Program-made: the position numbers and the translations under genes
Notes under the pieces: model-generated
What the model saw: only the letters and a program-made list of their open reading frames with translations
Told to the model about the DNA's origin: nothing
Database searches by the model: none
In this document: positions 26,992-35,472 of the stretch, piece after piece
Numbering within the stretch: position 1 is the stretch's first letter
Layout of the letters: the number at the start of each line of letters is the position of its first letter
Assembly: GCA_945903265.1 (NCBI GenBank)
Contig: CAMDNQ010000003.1
Span: forward strand, 124,001-188,000
Length of the DNA: 64,000 nucleotides
Direction of reading: 5' to 3'
Origin: Candidatus Sulfopaludibacter sp. SbA3
GTDB taxonomy: Bacteria; Acidobacteriota; Vicinamibacteria; Vicinamibacterales; UBA2999

Positions 26992-28334
26992 GGCGCCATC
27001 GCGTGGGCGGCCGGCCTGACAGTCAGAAACAGACCGACACCGAACCCGACGCCTCCGTAACGCGGCCGCAGCGCCTCAGGCACCAGCGCTGCAGAAACGG
27101 TCCCCCCTAGGCCAGGCGTGACGCCATGCCGCGCCGGCAGGTAGTGCGTGTAGCCCCCTTGAAGCTTCCCCACCGTGAATACCTCGTTCGATTCGTGGAT
27201 GTGCAAATCGTGCGCGGGCTTGCCGTTGATTTCAGCGCGGCCAAAGACGGTGTGCCGGTCGGACAACGCCGTGCTCCACTCGGCCGTCAGCCCGTGAGTT
27301 GTTTCTCCCTCTTCCCGATTCAGGCCCCACGCGAGCGTCCCGGCCCACAGGCCCGCGGCGCCGAACCGCCGATGGTATGTGGCCGATGCGGTGACGCGGT
27401 CGACATCGATGCCCGGGCCTCCTGCGTGCGACGGTTCGGCCTCGGTCAGATGGCCCGCTGAGACCTGCAGCGCCAGCGCGGGTGACGGCATCAGCGATAA
27501 CCGGCCGGACACGGAGTCGAGCACAGCGAAGTCGAAATCGTATCTCGCTTCGTCGGGCTCACGCCCGTTGAATAAAGAACCTTCGGCCTTCCACCGTTGC
27601 GCGTAGACGCCGCTGGTGACCACGCCGAAGGTGATGTGCGTGGCATCAAGCCAGTGATGAGCGATCGGCGAGATCGGATTCGGCATGGCCGACAGCCGAT
27701 GCGGAAATCCCGGAGGGCCGAGGGCCGGTTCCCCCGCGAGCCCGCCATACAGCTGCCAGCGCAGCGTCGCGCCAAGTGGGTGCTCGTACTCCGCGGCAAC
27801 TTCCATGAACAGATCGTGGGGATGCTGCTTGTCGTGGATGCTATCGCCGTCGCAGAATTCGCCCGTCGCCAGCAGATTCGGATACCCGCACCCGACAATC
27901 GTCCACGGCTCGAGGCTCATCATCGCGCGCACACCGAACCGGCCCGTGCCAGCCGGACGGCGCGCCATGCCCATGACCCAGTTGATGCTGCCCAGTTGAC
28001 TGGCTCCGCGATGCTCCGGCGCGGCCTCGTGAAGGAACTGCACGAACGCGTTGCCATGGACCATCGTTTCCCATCGGCCGGCCTGGCCGTGGATGCCAAA
28101 CATTGGCGTGAGATCCGGCACCCACGCGGTGCCAGATGCCTCTCGTGGACTGAAGAGGCCGGCGGCGGCGCCATGTTGATGCTCCTGCTGCACCGGCTCA
28201 TTTGGATCCGCCGGCGCGGGCGTCGGCGCGGGGTGCTGGTGAGGCGGGACGCTCTCCTGGGCAAGAGCCCCTGCTGCAGTAAAGACGGTTAGAACAATCG
28301 CGACGGCAAGCTGCGACACGCAACGCATGGACAT
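26988..28334 (-). CDS. Predicted outer-membrane protein with His-rich N-terminus, copper cluster
   Basis: 448 residues with a signal peptide (residues 1-25) and a histidine-rich mature start (PPHQHPAP, QEHQHGAAAG). The body is made of alternating amphipathic strands typical of an outer-membrane beta-barrel (TASATYHRRFGAAGLWAGTL, ALSDRHTVFGRAEINGK, YGGVGFGVGLFLTVR). Two cysteines (CGYPNLLATGEFC) and a HDKQHPHD segment add possible metal ligands. Proteins of this kind often accompany copper ATPases and may bind or channel copper at the outer membrane; no enzyme motif is present. Confidence 0.75.
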   Translation of the reverse strand: MSMRCVSQLAVAIVLTVFTAAGALAQESVPPHQHPAPTPAPADPNEPVQQEHQHGAAAGLFSPREASGTAWVPDLTPMFGIHGQAGRWETMVHGNAFVQFLHEAAPEHRGASQLGSINWVMGMARRPAGTGRFGVRAMMSLEPWTIVGCGYPNLLATGEFCDGDSIHDKQHPHDLFMEVAAEYEHPLGATLRWQLYGGLAGEPALGPPGFPHRLSAMPNPISPIAHHWLDATHITFGVVTSGVYAQRWKAEGSLFNGREPDEARYDFDFAVLDSVSGRLSLMPSPALALQVSAGHLTEAEPSHAGGPGIDVDRVTASATYHRRFGAAGLWAGTLAWGLNREEGETTHGLTAEWSTALSDRHTVFGRAEINGKPAHDLHIHESNEVFTVGKLQGGYTHYLPARHGVTPGLGGTVSAALVPEALRPRYGGVGFGVGLFLTVRPAAHAMAP

Positions 28335-28383
28335 ATCCCTGCTCCTTCAGACATGTAACGGGTCTGCGGTGACGGAGCGGGGT

Positions 28384-28770
28384 TCAGATACGTAGCGCGA
28401 GGGGGGACTGGAGGCGGCCGGGAGCCGCGGAGCGCGTGAATGCGTCGATCACACGTGTCGACACGCCCTGCGCCGGGAGCGACACACTCATACCTGGAGA
28501 GACAGCGACGTCGGGCGGGGGAATTTTTCCAGCGGGCGGCATCGCCTCTTCATGGCCGCAGGCATGTGTGCCGGCCGCCATCGAAAGCCCTTCTGTGTGG
28601 GTGGTGCCATGACACGAGTGAGCGGATGGCGCCGCGGCTGACTCCACCGGCACGCTCGCGCACACGATCTCGCACGCGGTCAGCGCGGCGGGAGCCGCGC
28701 CGACGACGATCGCCATGAGCAGCGCTGCGAGACGCATCGCCCCCAGTATATGCCCGCGAAACGACGGCAT
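28384..28770 (-). CDS. Small secreted Cys/His-rich protein, copper cluster
   Basis: 128 residues from an ATG at 28770, one base after the copA stop codon, with GGAG 7 nt upstream that lies inside copA, so its translation is probably coupled. A signal segment (MRLAALLMAIVVGAAPAALTA) is followed by CEIVC, HSCHGTTH and THACGHEE, a spacing of Cys and His that suggests copper coordination. The remainder is a Pro/Ala-rich tail. I do not recognise a named family. A second in-frame ATG at 28737 would drop the first 11 residues. Confidence 0.65.
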   Translation of the reverse strand: MPSFRGHILGAMRLAALLMAIVVGAAPAALTACEIVCASVPVESAAAPSAHSCHGTTHTEGLSMAAGTHACGHEEAMPPAGKIPPPDVAVSPGMSVSLPAQGVSTRVIDAFTRSAAPGRLQSPLALRI

Positions 28771-28771
28771 C

Positions 28772-31126
28772 TTATAGCTCCGTGCGACGCAGCCGCAGCG
28801 CGTTGCCAATGACCGAGACCGAGCTGAGCGTCATCGCTGCGCTCGCCCAGATGGGGCTGATCAGTACGCCCAGAATCGGAAACAACACGCCCGCCGCGAC
28901 CGGCACGCCGAGCGCGTTGTAGACGAACGCCAGAAAAAGATTCTGCCGCACGTTTCGCATCGTCGCGCGGCTCAATCGCCGCGCTCGAGCGATCCCGCGC
29001 AGGTCACCTTTCACCAATGTGATCCCCGCGCTTTCCATCGCGACGTCGGTCCCGGTCCCCATGGCGATGCCCACCGATGCCTCCGCCAGCGCGGGCGCGT
29101 CGTTGATGCCGTCTCCCGCCATGGCGACGCGATGGCCATCGCGCTGCAGCTGCTGAATGACCTCGCGCTTCTGTGCCGGCAGCACATCGGCGCGCACATC
29201 ATCGAGCCCCAGCCGGCGCGCTACTGCCTGCGCCGTCGTCGCATTGTCGCCGGTGAGCATCACGATGCGGAGCCCCTCCCGATGGAGCATCTCGATCGCC
29301 TCACGCGTCGATGCCTTGATCGGATCGACAACACCAATGAGACCCGCAGCCTTGCCGTCGATGGCCACGAACATCGCCGTGCCGCCGTCCTGCCGCAGCT
29401 CGTCCGCCCGTGCGGCCAGCGCTGCGACGTCGACACTGATGGCCTGCATGAGCGCCAGGTTGCCCAGCGCCACGCGTCGGGAATCGACGTGGCCCGTCAC
29501 TCCCTTGCCAGTGTGCGACTCGAAATCGGCTGCGGCCGGAACGTCGAGGCCGCGCGCGCGCGCACCTCCCACAATGGCCGCGGCGAGCGGGTGCTCGCTG
29601 CCCTGTTCGAGGCCCGCGGCCAGCCGCAGCACCTGGTGCTCCAGAAAGCCTTCGGCCGCTATGACGCTCGAGAGCGTGGGCTTGCCTTCCGTCAACGTCC
29701 CGGTCTTGTCCACCACGACCGTGTCGACACCTTCGAGAAGCTCCAGCGCCTCCGCGTTCTTGATCAGGACGCCTGCCTGCGCGCCGCGTCCGGTGCCGAC
29801 CATAATGGCCATCGGCGTTGCCAGTCCCAGCGCGCACGGACAGGCAATGATCAGCACCGCCACTGCCGTGACCAGGCCCATGGCCAGGCGCGGCTCGGGC
29901 CCCCAGAGGCTCCACGCGGCAAATGCCAGCAGCGAGACGGCGACCACCACGGGAACGAACCACGCGGCCATCCGATCGGCGAGCTTCTGAATCGGCGCGC
30001 GGCTGCGCTGCGCTTCGCTCACCATCCTGACGATTTGCGCGAGCAGCGTATTGGCGCCGACGCGCTCAGCGCGCATGACGACGCTGCCCGTGCCGTTGAC
30101 GGTGCCGCCGGTGAGACGCGCACCGGCATCTTTTTCAACCGGTACAGCTTCGCCCGTGACCATGGACTCATCCACCGACGTGCGTCCCTCGACGACGACG
30201 CCGTCGACCGGAACCTTCTCTCCTGGACGGACGCGAAGCAGGTCGTCGATCACGACGTGCATCAGTGGAACGTCCTCCTCCACGCCAGTGCGAATGCGCC
30301 GGGCCGTCTTCGGCGCCAGACCAAGGAGGGCCTTGATGGCCGTGCTCGTCTGGCTCCGCGCGCGCAGTTCGAGCACCTGACCCAGGAGCACCAGCACGGT
30401 AATCACAACGGCGGTATCGAAGTACGTTTCGACGACCCCGTGCAGGCGGAAGCCTTCGGGGAACAGCCAGGGCGCAACCGTGGCGAGCGCGGAAAACAGA
30501 TATGCCGCGCCCACACCGAGCGCGATGAGCGTGAACATGTTGGGACTGCGGTTTGCGATCGACGCCCAGCCCCGCTCGAAGAACGGCCAGCCGGCCCACC
30601 AGACGACGGGGGTCGCGAGCGCCAGTCCCAGCCAGTTGGCCCACCGTACGTCCACGCGTCCGCCCAGTCCCATGCCCAGGACCATGTCGCCCATCGCCAC
30701 CAGAAAGACGGGCGCCGCGAGCGCGGCGGCAATCCAGAATCGCCGTGTCATGTCGACGAGCTCCGGATTAGGACCGTCGTCAAGCGAGACGGTCATCGGC
30801 TCGAGCGCCATGCCGCATAACGGACACGACCCGGGGCCGTCGCGCACGACCTCGGGATGCATCGGGCAGGTCCACTTCCCCTCGAAAGGCGCCCCGACCG
30901 GCGCCTCGACCGCCAGGGCCTCGGTCTTCGCGAGGAAGCGCTCCGGATCAGCGCGGAACTTCTCCAGACAGCTTTTGCCGCAGAAGTAGTAAGTGTGACC
31001 GGCGTGCGCATGCTGCCCCGCCGCCTTCGCGGGGTTCACGGTCATGCCGCACACCGGGTCGATCACGGTCGGTCCCGTGGGCTCGGCCGGGGGCGTCTGA
31101 ATTACGGGTAAATGGCGTGGCGTCAC
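28772..31126 (-). CDS. copA: Copper-translocating P1B-type ATPase
   Basis: Exports Cu(I) or Ag(I) from the cytoplasm at the expense of ATP. From the GTG at 31126 it is 784 residues: an N-terminal YHS/TRASH-type domain ([11 protein letters not shown]...[12 protein letters not shown], about 20-70), a second metal-binding knuckle [26 protein letters not shown] (about 85-110), eight predicted membrane helices with the ion-site motif [10 protein letters not shown], then the phosphorylation site DKTGTLTEG and the hinge [10 protein letters not shown]. It lacks a classical GMTCxxC heavy-metal domain. The GTG overlaps the TGA of the upstream VTT gene (GTGA), which fixes the start; the open frame beyond it is antisense or shadow sequence. 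Confidence 0.95.
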   Translation of the reverse strand: MTPRHLPVIQTPPAEPTGPTVIDPVCGMTVNPAKAAGQHAHAGHTYYFCGKSCLEKFRADPERFLAKTEALAVEAPVGAPFEGKWTCPMHPEVVRDGPGSCPLCGMALEPMTVSLDDGPNPELVDMTRRFWIAAALAAPVFLVAMGDMVLGMGLGGRVDVRWANWLGLALATPVVWWAGWPFFERGWASIANRSPNMFTLIALGVGAAYLFSALATVAPWLFPEGFRLHGVVETYFDTAVVITVLVLLGQVLELRARSQTSTAIKALLGLAPKTARRIRTGVEEDVPLMHVVIDDLLRVRPGEKVPVDGVVVEGRTSVDESMVTGEAVPVEKDAGARLTGGTVNGTGSVVMRAERVGANTLLAQIVRMVSEAQRSRAPIQKLADRMAAWFVPVVVAVSLLAFAAWSLWGPEPRLAMGLVTAVAVLIIACPCALGLATPMAIMVGTGRGAQAGVLIKNAEALELLEGVDTVVVDKTGTLTEGKPTLSSVIAAEGFLEHQVLRLAAGLEQGSEHPLAAAIVGGARARGLDVPAAADFESHTGKGVTGHVDSRRVALGNLALMQAISVDVAALAARADELRQDGGTAMFVAIDGKAAGLIGVVDPIKASTREAIEMLHREGLRIVMLTGDNATTAQAVARRLGLDDVRADVLPAQKREVIQQLQRDGHRVAMAGDGINDAPALAEASVGIAMGTGTDVAMESAGITLVKGDLRGIARARRLSRATMRNVRQNLFLAFVYNALGVPVAAGVLFPILGVLISPIWASAAMTLSSVSVIGNALRLRRTEL

Positions 31127-31545
31127 GTGCGGACACTCTGCGACTGTGCAATCCACGCTACCACGAGGTACCTGGCGGCCTTGCCGAGCACGGTCCAGAA
31201 CGAAAACGTTCCGACCGGCACTCGGGCCGCGCCCGCAAGGATGACGATACCGTCGCCGATAAGCGGCACCCAAGATAGCAGCAGCGCCGGCGGACCATAG
31301 CGCTGGAACCAGTCCAGTGCACGCGCGGAGCGAACGGCCGTGGCGCGGCCAATGCGCGAGGAGGCTGCGCGCGCAAGCGCGTAGGTCGTGCAGGCACCGA
31401 GGTAATTGCCGAGGGTGGCGATGGCCACAGGCAGGAAAAGATCGCCATCGCGGCTGACGAGGAGCGCGAGCGGAACCTCAGAGGCGAGGGGCAGGATTGT
31501 CGCGGCCAGAAAGGCGGCGACGAACAGCCCCGCAAGTTCCATCAC
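31123..31545 (-). CDS. YqaA/DedA (VTT domain) membrane protein
   Basis: A 140-residue integral membrane protein with four or five hydrophobic segments and VTT/SNARE-associated features: [12 protein letters not shown], the helix [13 protein letters not shown], and [25 protein letters not shown]. YqaA-like proteins are small DedA relatives; the larger family contains lipid scramblases and flippases, but the function of YqaA is not defined. It is the first gene of the copper cluster, joined to copA by a 4-nt overlap. A copper-related role is suggested only by position. Confidence 0.85.
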   Translation of the reverse strand: MMELAGLFVAAFLAATILPLASEVPLALLVSRDGDLFLPVAIATLGNYLGACTTYALARAASSRIGRATAVRSARALDWFQRYGPPALLLSWVPLIGDGIVILAGAARVPVGTFSFWTVLGKAARYLVVAWIAQSQSVRT

Positions 31546-31563
31546 GGCGTGGTTGAAGAGGTC

Positions 31564-32784
31564 CTAGGGAAGCGTTGCCGTGGCCGTATAAACCTGCAGC
31601 ACATTCGGCGCAGCGCCAGATGGAGCCGCGCTCCAGGCGAACACGAGTTCGTCACCGTCGCGGGCCATTCGGGGAAATCCAGCGGCCCTGCTGCCACCAA
31701 CAGCCGCCACTGTCACGGGCGCCGACCGCTCTCCTTCAGGATGAATCAGACGCAGTCGAAGCTCCGACGATTCCTTGCGGTACTCCACCCACGATGCCAC
31801 GGCCGTCCCATCGTCGAGCAACTCGATGTCGACGCGTCCGAGCGAACCGGCCTCGTCCAGGCGGATTGGTGTCCCCCACGTCTTGCCGCCGTCGCCGGAG
31901 AACGCGGCGTACGCCTGACCGAGGTCGTTCTTCACCGTGAACCAGGCCACAGCCGCCTGCTGGCCGCGCACAGACACCGCTGGCCCGTTGACGGGACACG
32001 CGTAGAGCTCCCAGTTGTCGTTGTGGACAACCGATTCAGGCGTCCACGTGCCGTTGACGAGACGCGAAGTCGCAATGTCGCGAATTTCCTTGTCGGTATG
32101 GTTGCGGTACACGACAAGCGGCCCGTCCGGTGTGACGGCGGCGTCTGTCGAACAGCACTCGCAGACGTTGTGATCGATCTCGGTGTCCACCGTCTGCTTC
32201 CACTGCGCGTCGAACGCGGCATACCGCAGCGTCATGGTCCCGCTCGCCGGATCGTTCTCGAAGTACTCGCTGTTGCGCCCGTCCAGCCAGATGACGCCGA
32301 GGCCGTCGTCCGGCAGGTTCATGAACGAGGCAAAGCCGTGCTGAAACCGCGTGCCGTCGTGGTGAGGCGTAAACGGCGTCGCCCATGTCTTCCCGTTGTC
32401 GGTCGAGTACGACAGCAGCAGGTCGTAGCCTTCGACCTTCACATCGGTGTTGCGGAGCCACTGCGCGACGAGCGTCCCGTTCGTCTTGCGCATGACGGAC
32501 GGCACGTCGGCGTAGCTGAGAAACCAGTCGCTGCCGGACGTCACCGTGATCGGCTGCGTCCATCCGGAAGCCGTGCGCTCGGCAAATTTCAGTGCGACCG
32601 TGTTGCCGGCATGTTCGAGCCAGCTGACGAGGACGCCGCGATCGGACACGGCAAGCTGCGGCTCGCTGCTGTGCCCGCCTGCCGGCGACTCCACAGTCGA
32701 GACATCAACCGTCCATTCGGCGGGATTGGCACTGCCGCACGATACAGCCGCCAGGATCGTCAGGACCGCAAGGGCGTATCGCAT
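31564..32784 (-). CDS. Sialidase-fold (BNR/Asp-box) lipoprotein, paralog A
   Basis: From the ATG at 32784 a 406-residue product begins with a lipoprotein-type signal (MRYALAVLTILAAVSCGSA). The mature protein is a six-bladed sialidase-type propeller with Asp-box motifs STDNGKTW and SGDGGKTW. It lacks the arginine triad of true sialidases as far as I can see, so glycosidase activity is doubtful. It has a CECC motif (HNVCECCSTDA) and an ACPVNGP cysteine. Both are shared with the paralog at 33573-34829, which is strongly similar along its whole length. A metal-binding or sensing function is possible given the neighbouring copper genes. Confidence 0.8.
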   Translation of the reverse strand: MRYALAVLTILAAVSCGSANPAEWTVDVSTVESPAGGHSSEPQLAVSDRGVLVSWLEHAGNTVALKFAERTASGWTQPITVTSGSDWFLSYADVPSVMRKTNGTLVAQWLRNTDVKVEGYDLLLSYSTDNGKTWATPFTPHHDGTRFQHGFASFMNLPDDGLGVIWLDGRNSEYFENDPASGTMTLRYAAFDAQWKQTVDTEIDHNVCECCSTDAAVTPDGPLVVYRNHTDKEIRDIATSRLVNGTWTPESVVHNDNWELYACPVNGPAVSVRGQQAAVAWFTVKNDLGQAYAAFSGDGGKTWGTPIRLDEAGSLGRVDIELLDDGTAVASWVEYRKESSELRLRLIHPEGERSAPVTVAAVGGSRAAGFPRMARDGDELVFAWSAAPSGAAPNVLQVYTATATLP

Positions 32785-32807
32785 CCATGAATGATAGCGG
32801 GGATTCC

Positions 32808-33542
32808 TCATCCGACTTCCAGGCCCCGGATGAGCATCGCCCCGCCGAGCACGGCGAGAATGACTGCTACCACTCGACGAAACGATCGCTCGGGAATCCG
32901 GTCGAGCACCTGCAGTCCGGCGAGCGTGCCGATGACAACTCCCGTCGTCGCGATGGCGATCCACGCAGCGAGCTGCCATATCTCGCTACCCATTGACCAC
33001 AGATACACGGGCACGCGCGCGGCGTCGACCATCAGCGCCACGGCCGTCGCCGTCGTCACGAAGGCGTGCTTGGGGAGATCGACCCCCAACAGCGCGGCCG
33101 ACCGAATTCCACCCTGGTTGCCGACGAGACCGCCGAGAAGACCCGACAGCGCGCCGGCAATCCAGGCCAGCGCACCGCCAAGCTGCATGCGCCGGCCAAA
33201 TCCGGTCAGTTCAGCCGCGGAAGAAAACAGGAGCAGTCCGCCGAACAGGATGAGAAGCGCCGGCGTAGTGGCCCGCTCCTGTAGCAGCGCTCCCAGCAGG
33301 CCGCCCGCCGCGCTCATCACGCCGAAACTCGCGAGCACCCTCCGGTCCACGCGCCCCCCGAGCCGCCAGAAGCGAACGGCGGTGCCGACGACGTGCGGGA
33401 TCGACACGGCCGCCACCGCAAGCTTCGCATCCAGCAGGTGCCACGCGAGCACCGGCGTGACGAGGCTGCCGATGCCGAAGCCCGCGACGGAGGCGACGAT
33501 ACCGCCGGCCACAGCCGACAGCAGGATGAGCGTTTCGACCAC
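32808..33542 (-). CDS. TauE/SafE family permease
   Basis: 244 residues from a GTG at 33542, with about eight hydrophobic helices. The family signature is clear in the two halves: GIVASVAGFGIGSLVTPVLAWHL near the N-terminus and GLLGGLVGNQGGIRSAALLG in the second half. TauE/SafE proteins export sulfite, sulfoacetate or other organosulfur anions, or import related compounds. It stands between the two sialidase-fold paralogs and starts 30 nt from the divergent one, so shared regulation is likely. The extended open frame beyond 33542 is antisense to that paralog. Confidence 0.9.
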   Translation of the reverse strand: MVETLILLSAVAGGIVASVAGFGIGSLVTPVLAWHLLDAKLAVAAVSIPHVVGTAVRFWRLGGRVDRRVLASFGVMSAAGGLLGALLQERATTPALLILFGGLLLFSSAAELTGFGRRMQLGGALAWIAGALSGLLGGLVGNQGGIRSAALLGVDLPKHAFVTTATAVALMVDAARVPVYLWSMGSEIWQLAAWIAIATTGVVIGTLAGLQVLDRIPERSFRRVVAVILAVLGGAMLIRGLEVG

Positions 33543-33572
33543 GACCCGATGGTATGCTTTGCGGCCAGAATC

Positions 33573-34829
33573 ATGACAATACGCACACGTCCGGCGGAAG
33601 CCGGACACTACGTACCCGGGATGATTGTCGGCGTGTGTATCGCCCTCACGATCGCGTGCTCGCGGCCCGCGGATCCCGCCGAATGGACGATGGCGGTTCA
33701 GCGGGTAGCGGCGCCGTCGGGCGTCAACAGCAGCGAGCCGCAGTTCGTCGCGTCGCAGGGCGGCGTCGTCCTCAGCTGGGTCGAGCGTGAGGGCAAGACG
33801 ACGTCGCTGAAATACGCGGAGCGCAGCGGCGCCGGCTGGACGAGCCCTGTGACCGCGGCATCCGGAGACGACTGGTTCCTGAGCTACGCCGATGTGCCCT
33901 CGGTGATGAAGCTGTCGAACGGCACCTACGTGGCGCAGTGGCTCCAGCAGCTCGATCCCTTCCTCGAGGCGTACAACCTGCGCATGGCGTATTCGAAGGA
34001 CAGCGGCAAGACGTGGTCGCCGTCGTTCCTGCCGCATCACGACAACACGCGAACGCAACACGGATTCGCGTCGCTCGTCGAGCTGCCCGGCAGCACCGCG
34101 GGCGTCGTGTGGCTCGACGGGCGCAACAGCGAGTTCGACTTTGATGACCCGGACACCGGGACCATGACGCTCCGCTACGGAGCATTTGACGCCAACTGGA
34201 AACAGATCGCCGATGTGGAAATCGATCACAAGGTGTGCGAGTGCTGCCCCTTGAGCGTCGTGCCCACTGGCGACGGCCTGCTCGCCGGGTTCCGCGATCG
34301 ATCGGACACCGAGGTACGTGACATTGCCGTGTCGCGGCTCGAAGGCGGGAAGTGGACGACTCCGACACCGGTCTTCAACGACAACTGGCAGCTCGATCTC
34401 TGCCCGGTGAACGGACCGATGCTCTCCTCGCGCGGCCGCGATGTGGCCGCCGCCTGGTTCACGGTCAAGAATGATCTCGGCCAGGCATACGCGGCATTCT
34501 CGAGCGACGCCGGCCGCACGTGGACGACCCCGATCCGGCTCGACGATCGCGGGTCGCTCGGCCGGGTCGATGTCGAATTACTGGAGGATGGGTCCGCGCT
34601 GGCGTCGTGGGTCGAATACGCCGAAGGCGCCGCCGACTTCCGCGTGCGCCGCATCGATCGCTCGGGTGCGAAGTCGGGGGCAATCAACGTGGCGCCGGTC
34701 AGCGGCGGTCGCGCGAGCGGGTACCCGCGCATGGCGCTTCAGGGAGAGACGGTGATGTTTGCGTGGACCGACAGTGACGACGCGACCGGTCAGCTGCAGA
34801 TGATGACCGCGGTCGGCGAACTTCCCTAG
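33573..34829 (+). CDS. Sialidase-fold (BNR/Asp-box) lipoprotein, paralog B
   Basis: A 418-residue product, close paralog of the gene at 31564-32784: DWFLSYADVPSVM, WLDGRNSE, TMTLRY, CECC, CPVNGP and AAWFTVKNDLGQAYAAFS are shared. Asp-boxes are SKDSGKTW and SSDAGRTW. The ATG at 33573 is used because a later ATG at 33621 would leave a signal peptide with no positive charge. With the longer start, the N-region RTRPAEAGHYVPG is encoded by a REP-like hairpin and supplies the basic residues. The hydrophobic stretch MIVGVCIALTIAC ends in a possible lipid-modified cysteine, although the lipobox is imperfect. Confidence 0.8.
   Translation: MTIRTRPAEAGHYVPGMIVGVCIALTIACSRPADPAEWTMAVQRVAAPSGVNSSEPQFVASQGGVVLSWVEREGKTTSLKYAERSGAGWTSPVTAASGDDWFLSYADVPSVMKLSNGTYVAQWLQQLDPFLEAYNLRMAYSKDSGKTWSPSFLPHHDNTRTQHGFASLVELPGSTAGVVWLDGRNSEFDFDDPDTGTMTLRYGAFDANWKQIADVEIDHKVCECCPLSVVPTGDGLLAGFRDRSDTEVRDIAVSRLEGGKWTTPTPVFNDNWQLDLCPVNGPMLSSRGRDVAAAWFTVKNDLGQAYAAFSSDAGRTWTTPIRLDDRGSLGRVDVELLEDGSALASWVEYAEGAADFRVRRIDRSGAKSGAINVAPVSGGRASGYPRMALQGETVMFAWTDSDDATGQLQMMTAVGELP
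33589..33611 (-). repeat. REP-like unit inside the signal peptide region of sialidase-fold paralog B
   Basis: GTCCGGC (33589-33595), loop GGAA, GCCGGAC (33600-33606), then ACTAC (33607-33611). Read on the minus strand it is GTAG, one base, and a perfect 7-bp hairpin. Its loop and arms differ in sequence from the units at 6938 and 16851 but follow the same layout. Confidence 0.7.
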
Positions 34830-34833
34830 AGAG

Positions 34834-34852
34834 ACTAGAGACTTCCTCTAGT
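34834..34852. terminator. Small hairpin between convergent genes
   Basis: ACTAGAG (34834-34840), loop ACTTC, CTCTAGT (34846-34852). It spans the gap between the stop codons at 34829 and 34848. A weak 7-bp stem with no T-run; a bidirectional terminator is possible. Confidence 0.35.
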
Positions 34853-35246
34853 TCATCATCTGGCGGCCTGGCGGCATCTTCCAGTCCAGGCCGTCCTTGA
34901 CCCGCCGCAGGCTCAACATCCGCACACGGTTATCGCCCGCGGTGGCGCCCGGCATTCCGCTGATGACGACGCGGTCGCCCTGCTTCAGCGTGGTCCGCGT
35001 GATGCCGTCACGCACCAGCTCGCCGGCACCCACCCACTCGACGTCGTAACGCACGCGCGCGCCGCGCTGCTGCACCACCACCTGGATGAACGAATGGGGA
35101 TTCCGGAAGACGATCTGGGCGAGCTCGCCCTCGATCGTGACCGTCCGATTCTCGATGTACGTGCCGGGAAACGAATGGTGGGCGGACGCCGCAGGCGCGA
35201 GCGCGCATGCGCCAGCCGTCAGCACCGCCGCCACAACACGTCTCAT
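34848..35246 (-). CDS. DUF6152 family secreted protein
   Basis: 132 residues from an ATG at 35246, which has AGGG 9 nt upstream (in-frame ATGs at 35255 and 35267 are alternatives). A signal peptide (MRRVVAAVLTAGACALAPAASAHH) precedes a small beta-domain with the family pattern: HHSFPGTYIENRTVTIEGELAQIVFRNPHSFI, then GDRVVISGMPGATAGDNRVRMLSLRR. DUF6152 proteins are abundant in Acidobacteriota and some proteobacteria and have no known function. It stands alone, convergent with the sialidase-fold gene. Confidence 0.82.
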   Translation of the reverse strand: MRRVVAAVLTAGACALAPAASAHHSFPGTYIENRTVTIEGELAQIVFRNPHSFIQVVVQQRGARVRYDVEWVGAGELVRDGITRTTLKQGDRVVISGMPGATAGDNRVRMLSLRRVKDGLDWKMPPGRQMMN

Positions 35247-35353
35247 GCGGATCATCCCTGACAGCATACGTCCACGAAAATAGTAGCCGACCGGGGAAAT
35301 GGGGCGCCTGAATAGTCCCTGAATTCTTCGTCAGAATTTCGCCGACCTGCACC

Positions 35354-35401
35354 TTCTGGGGCCAGCCAGACACCGCCCCTGGAGTCTGGCTGGCCCCAGA
35401 A
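35354..35401. promoter_or_regulatory. Perfect 18-bp inverted repeat upstream of the polysaccharide export gene
   Basis: The left arm at 35354-35371 and right arm at 35384-35401 are exactly complementary (TTCTGGGGCCAGCC... against ...GGCTGGCCCCAGAA) around a 12-nt loop. It ends 52 nt before the start codon of the export gene, so it could be an operator for a dimeric regulator or an RNA hairpin. No T-run follows. Confidence 0.75.
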
Positions 35402-35445
35402 TCAGGGTTTTGGGGTATTGCATTCGAGGCGGCTTCCAACGACCA

Positions 35446-35472
35446 TTAGAGTCATGTTATTTAGGACTCTAA
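35446..35472 (+). promoter_or_regulatory. Hairpin enclosing the start codon of the polysaccharide export gene
   Basis: TTAGAGTC (35446-35453) and GACTCTAA (35465-35472) form a perfect 8-bp stem. The ATG (35454-35456) is the first triplet of the 11-nt loop. Such a fold could limit ribosome access to the start region. Confidence 0.5.

Noticed and set aside
31564-34829. True sialidases
   Set aside because: Asp-boxes and the fold are present, but the arginine triad and catalytic tyrosine of sialidases were not recognised.
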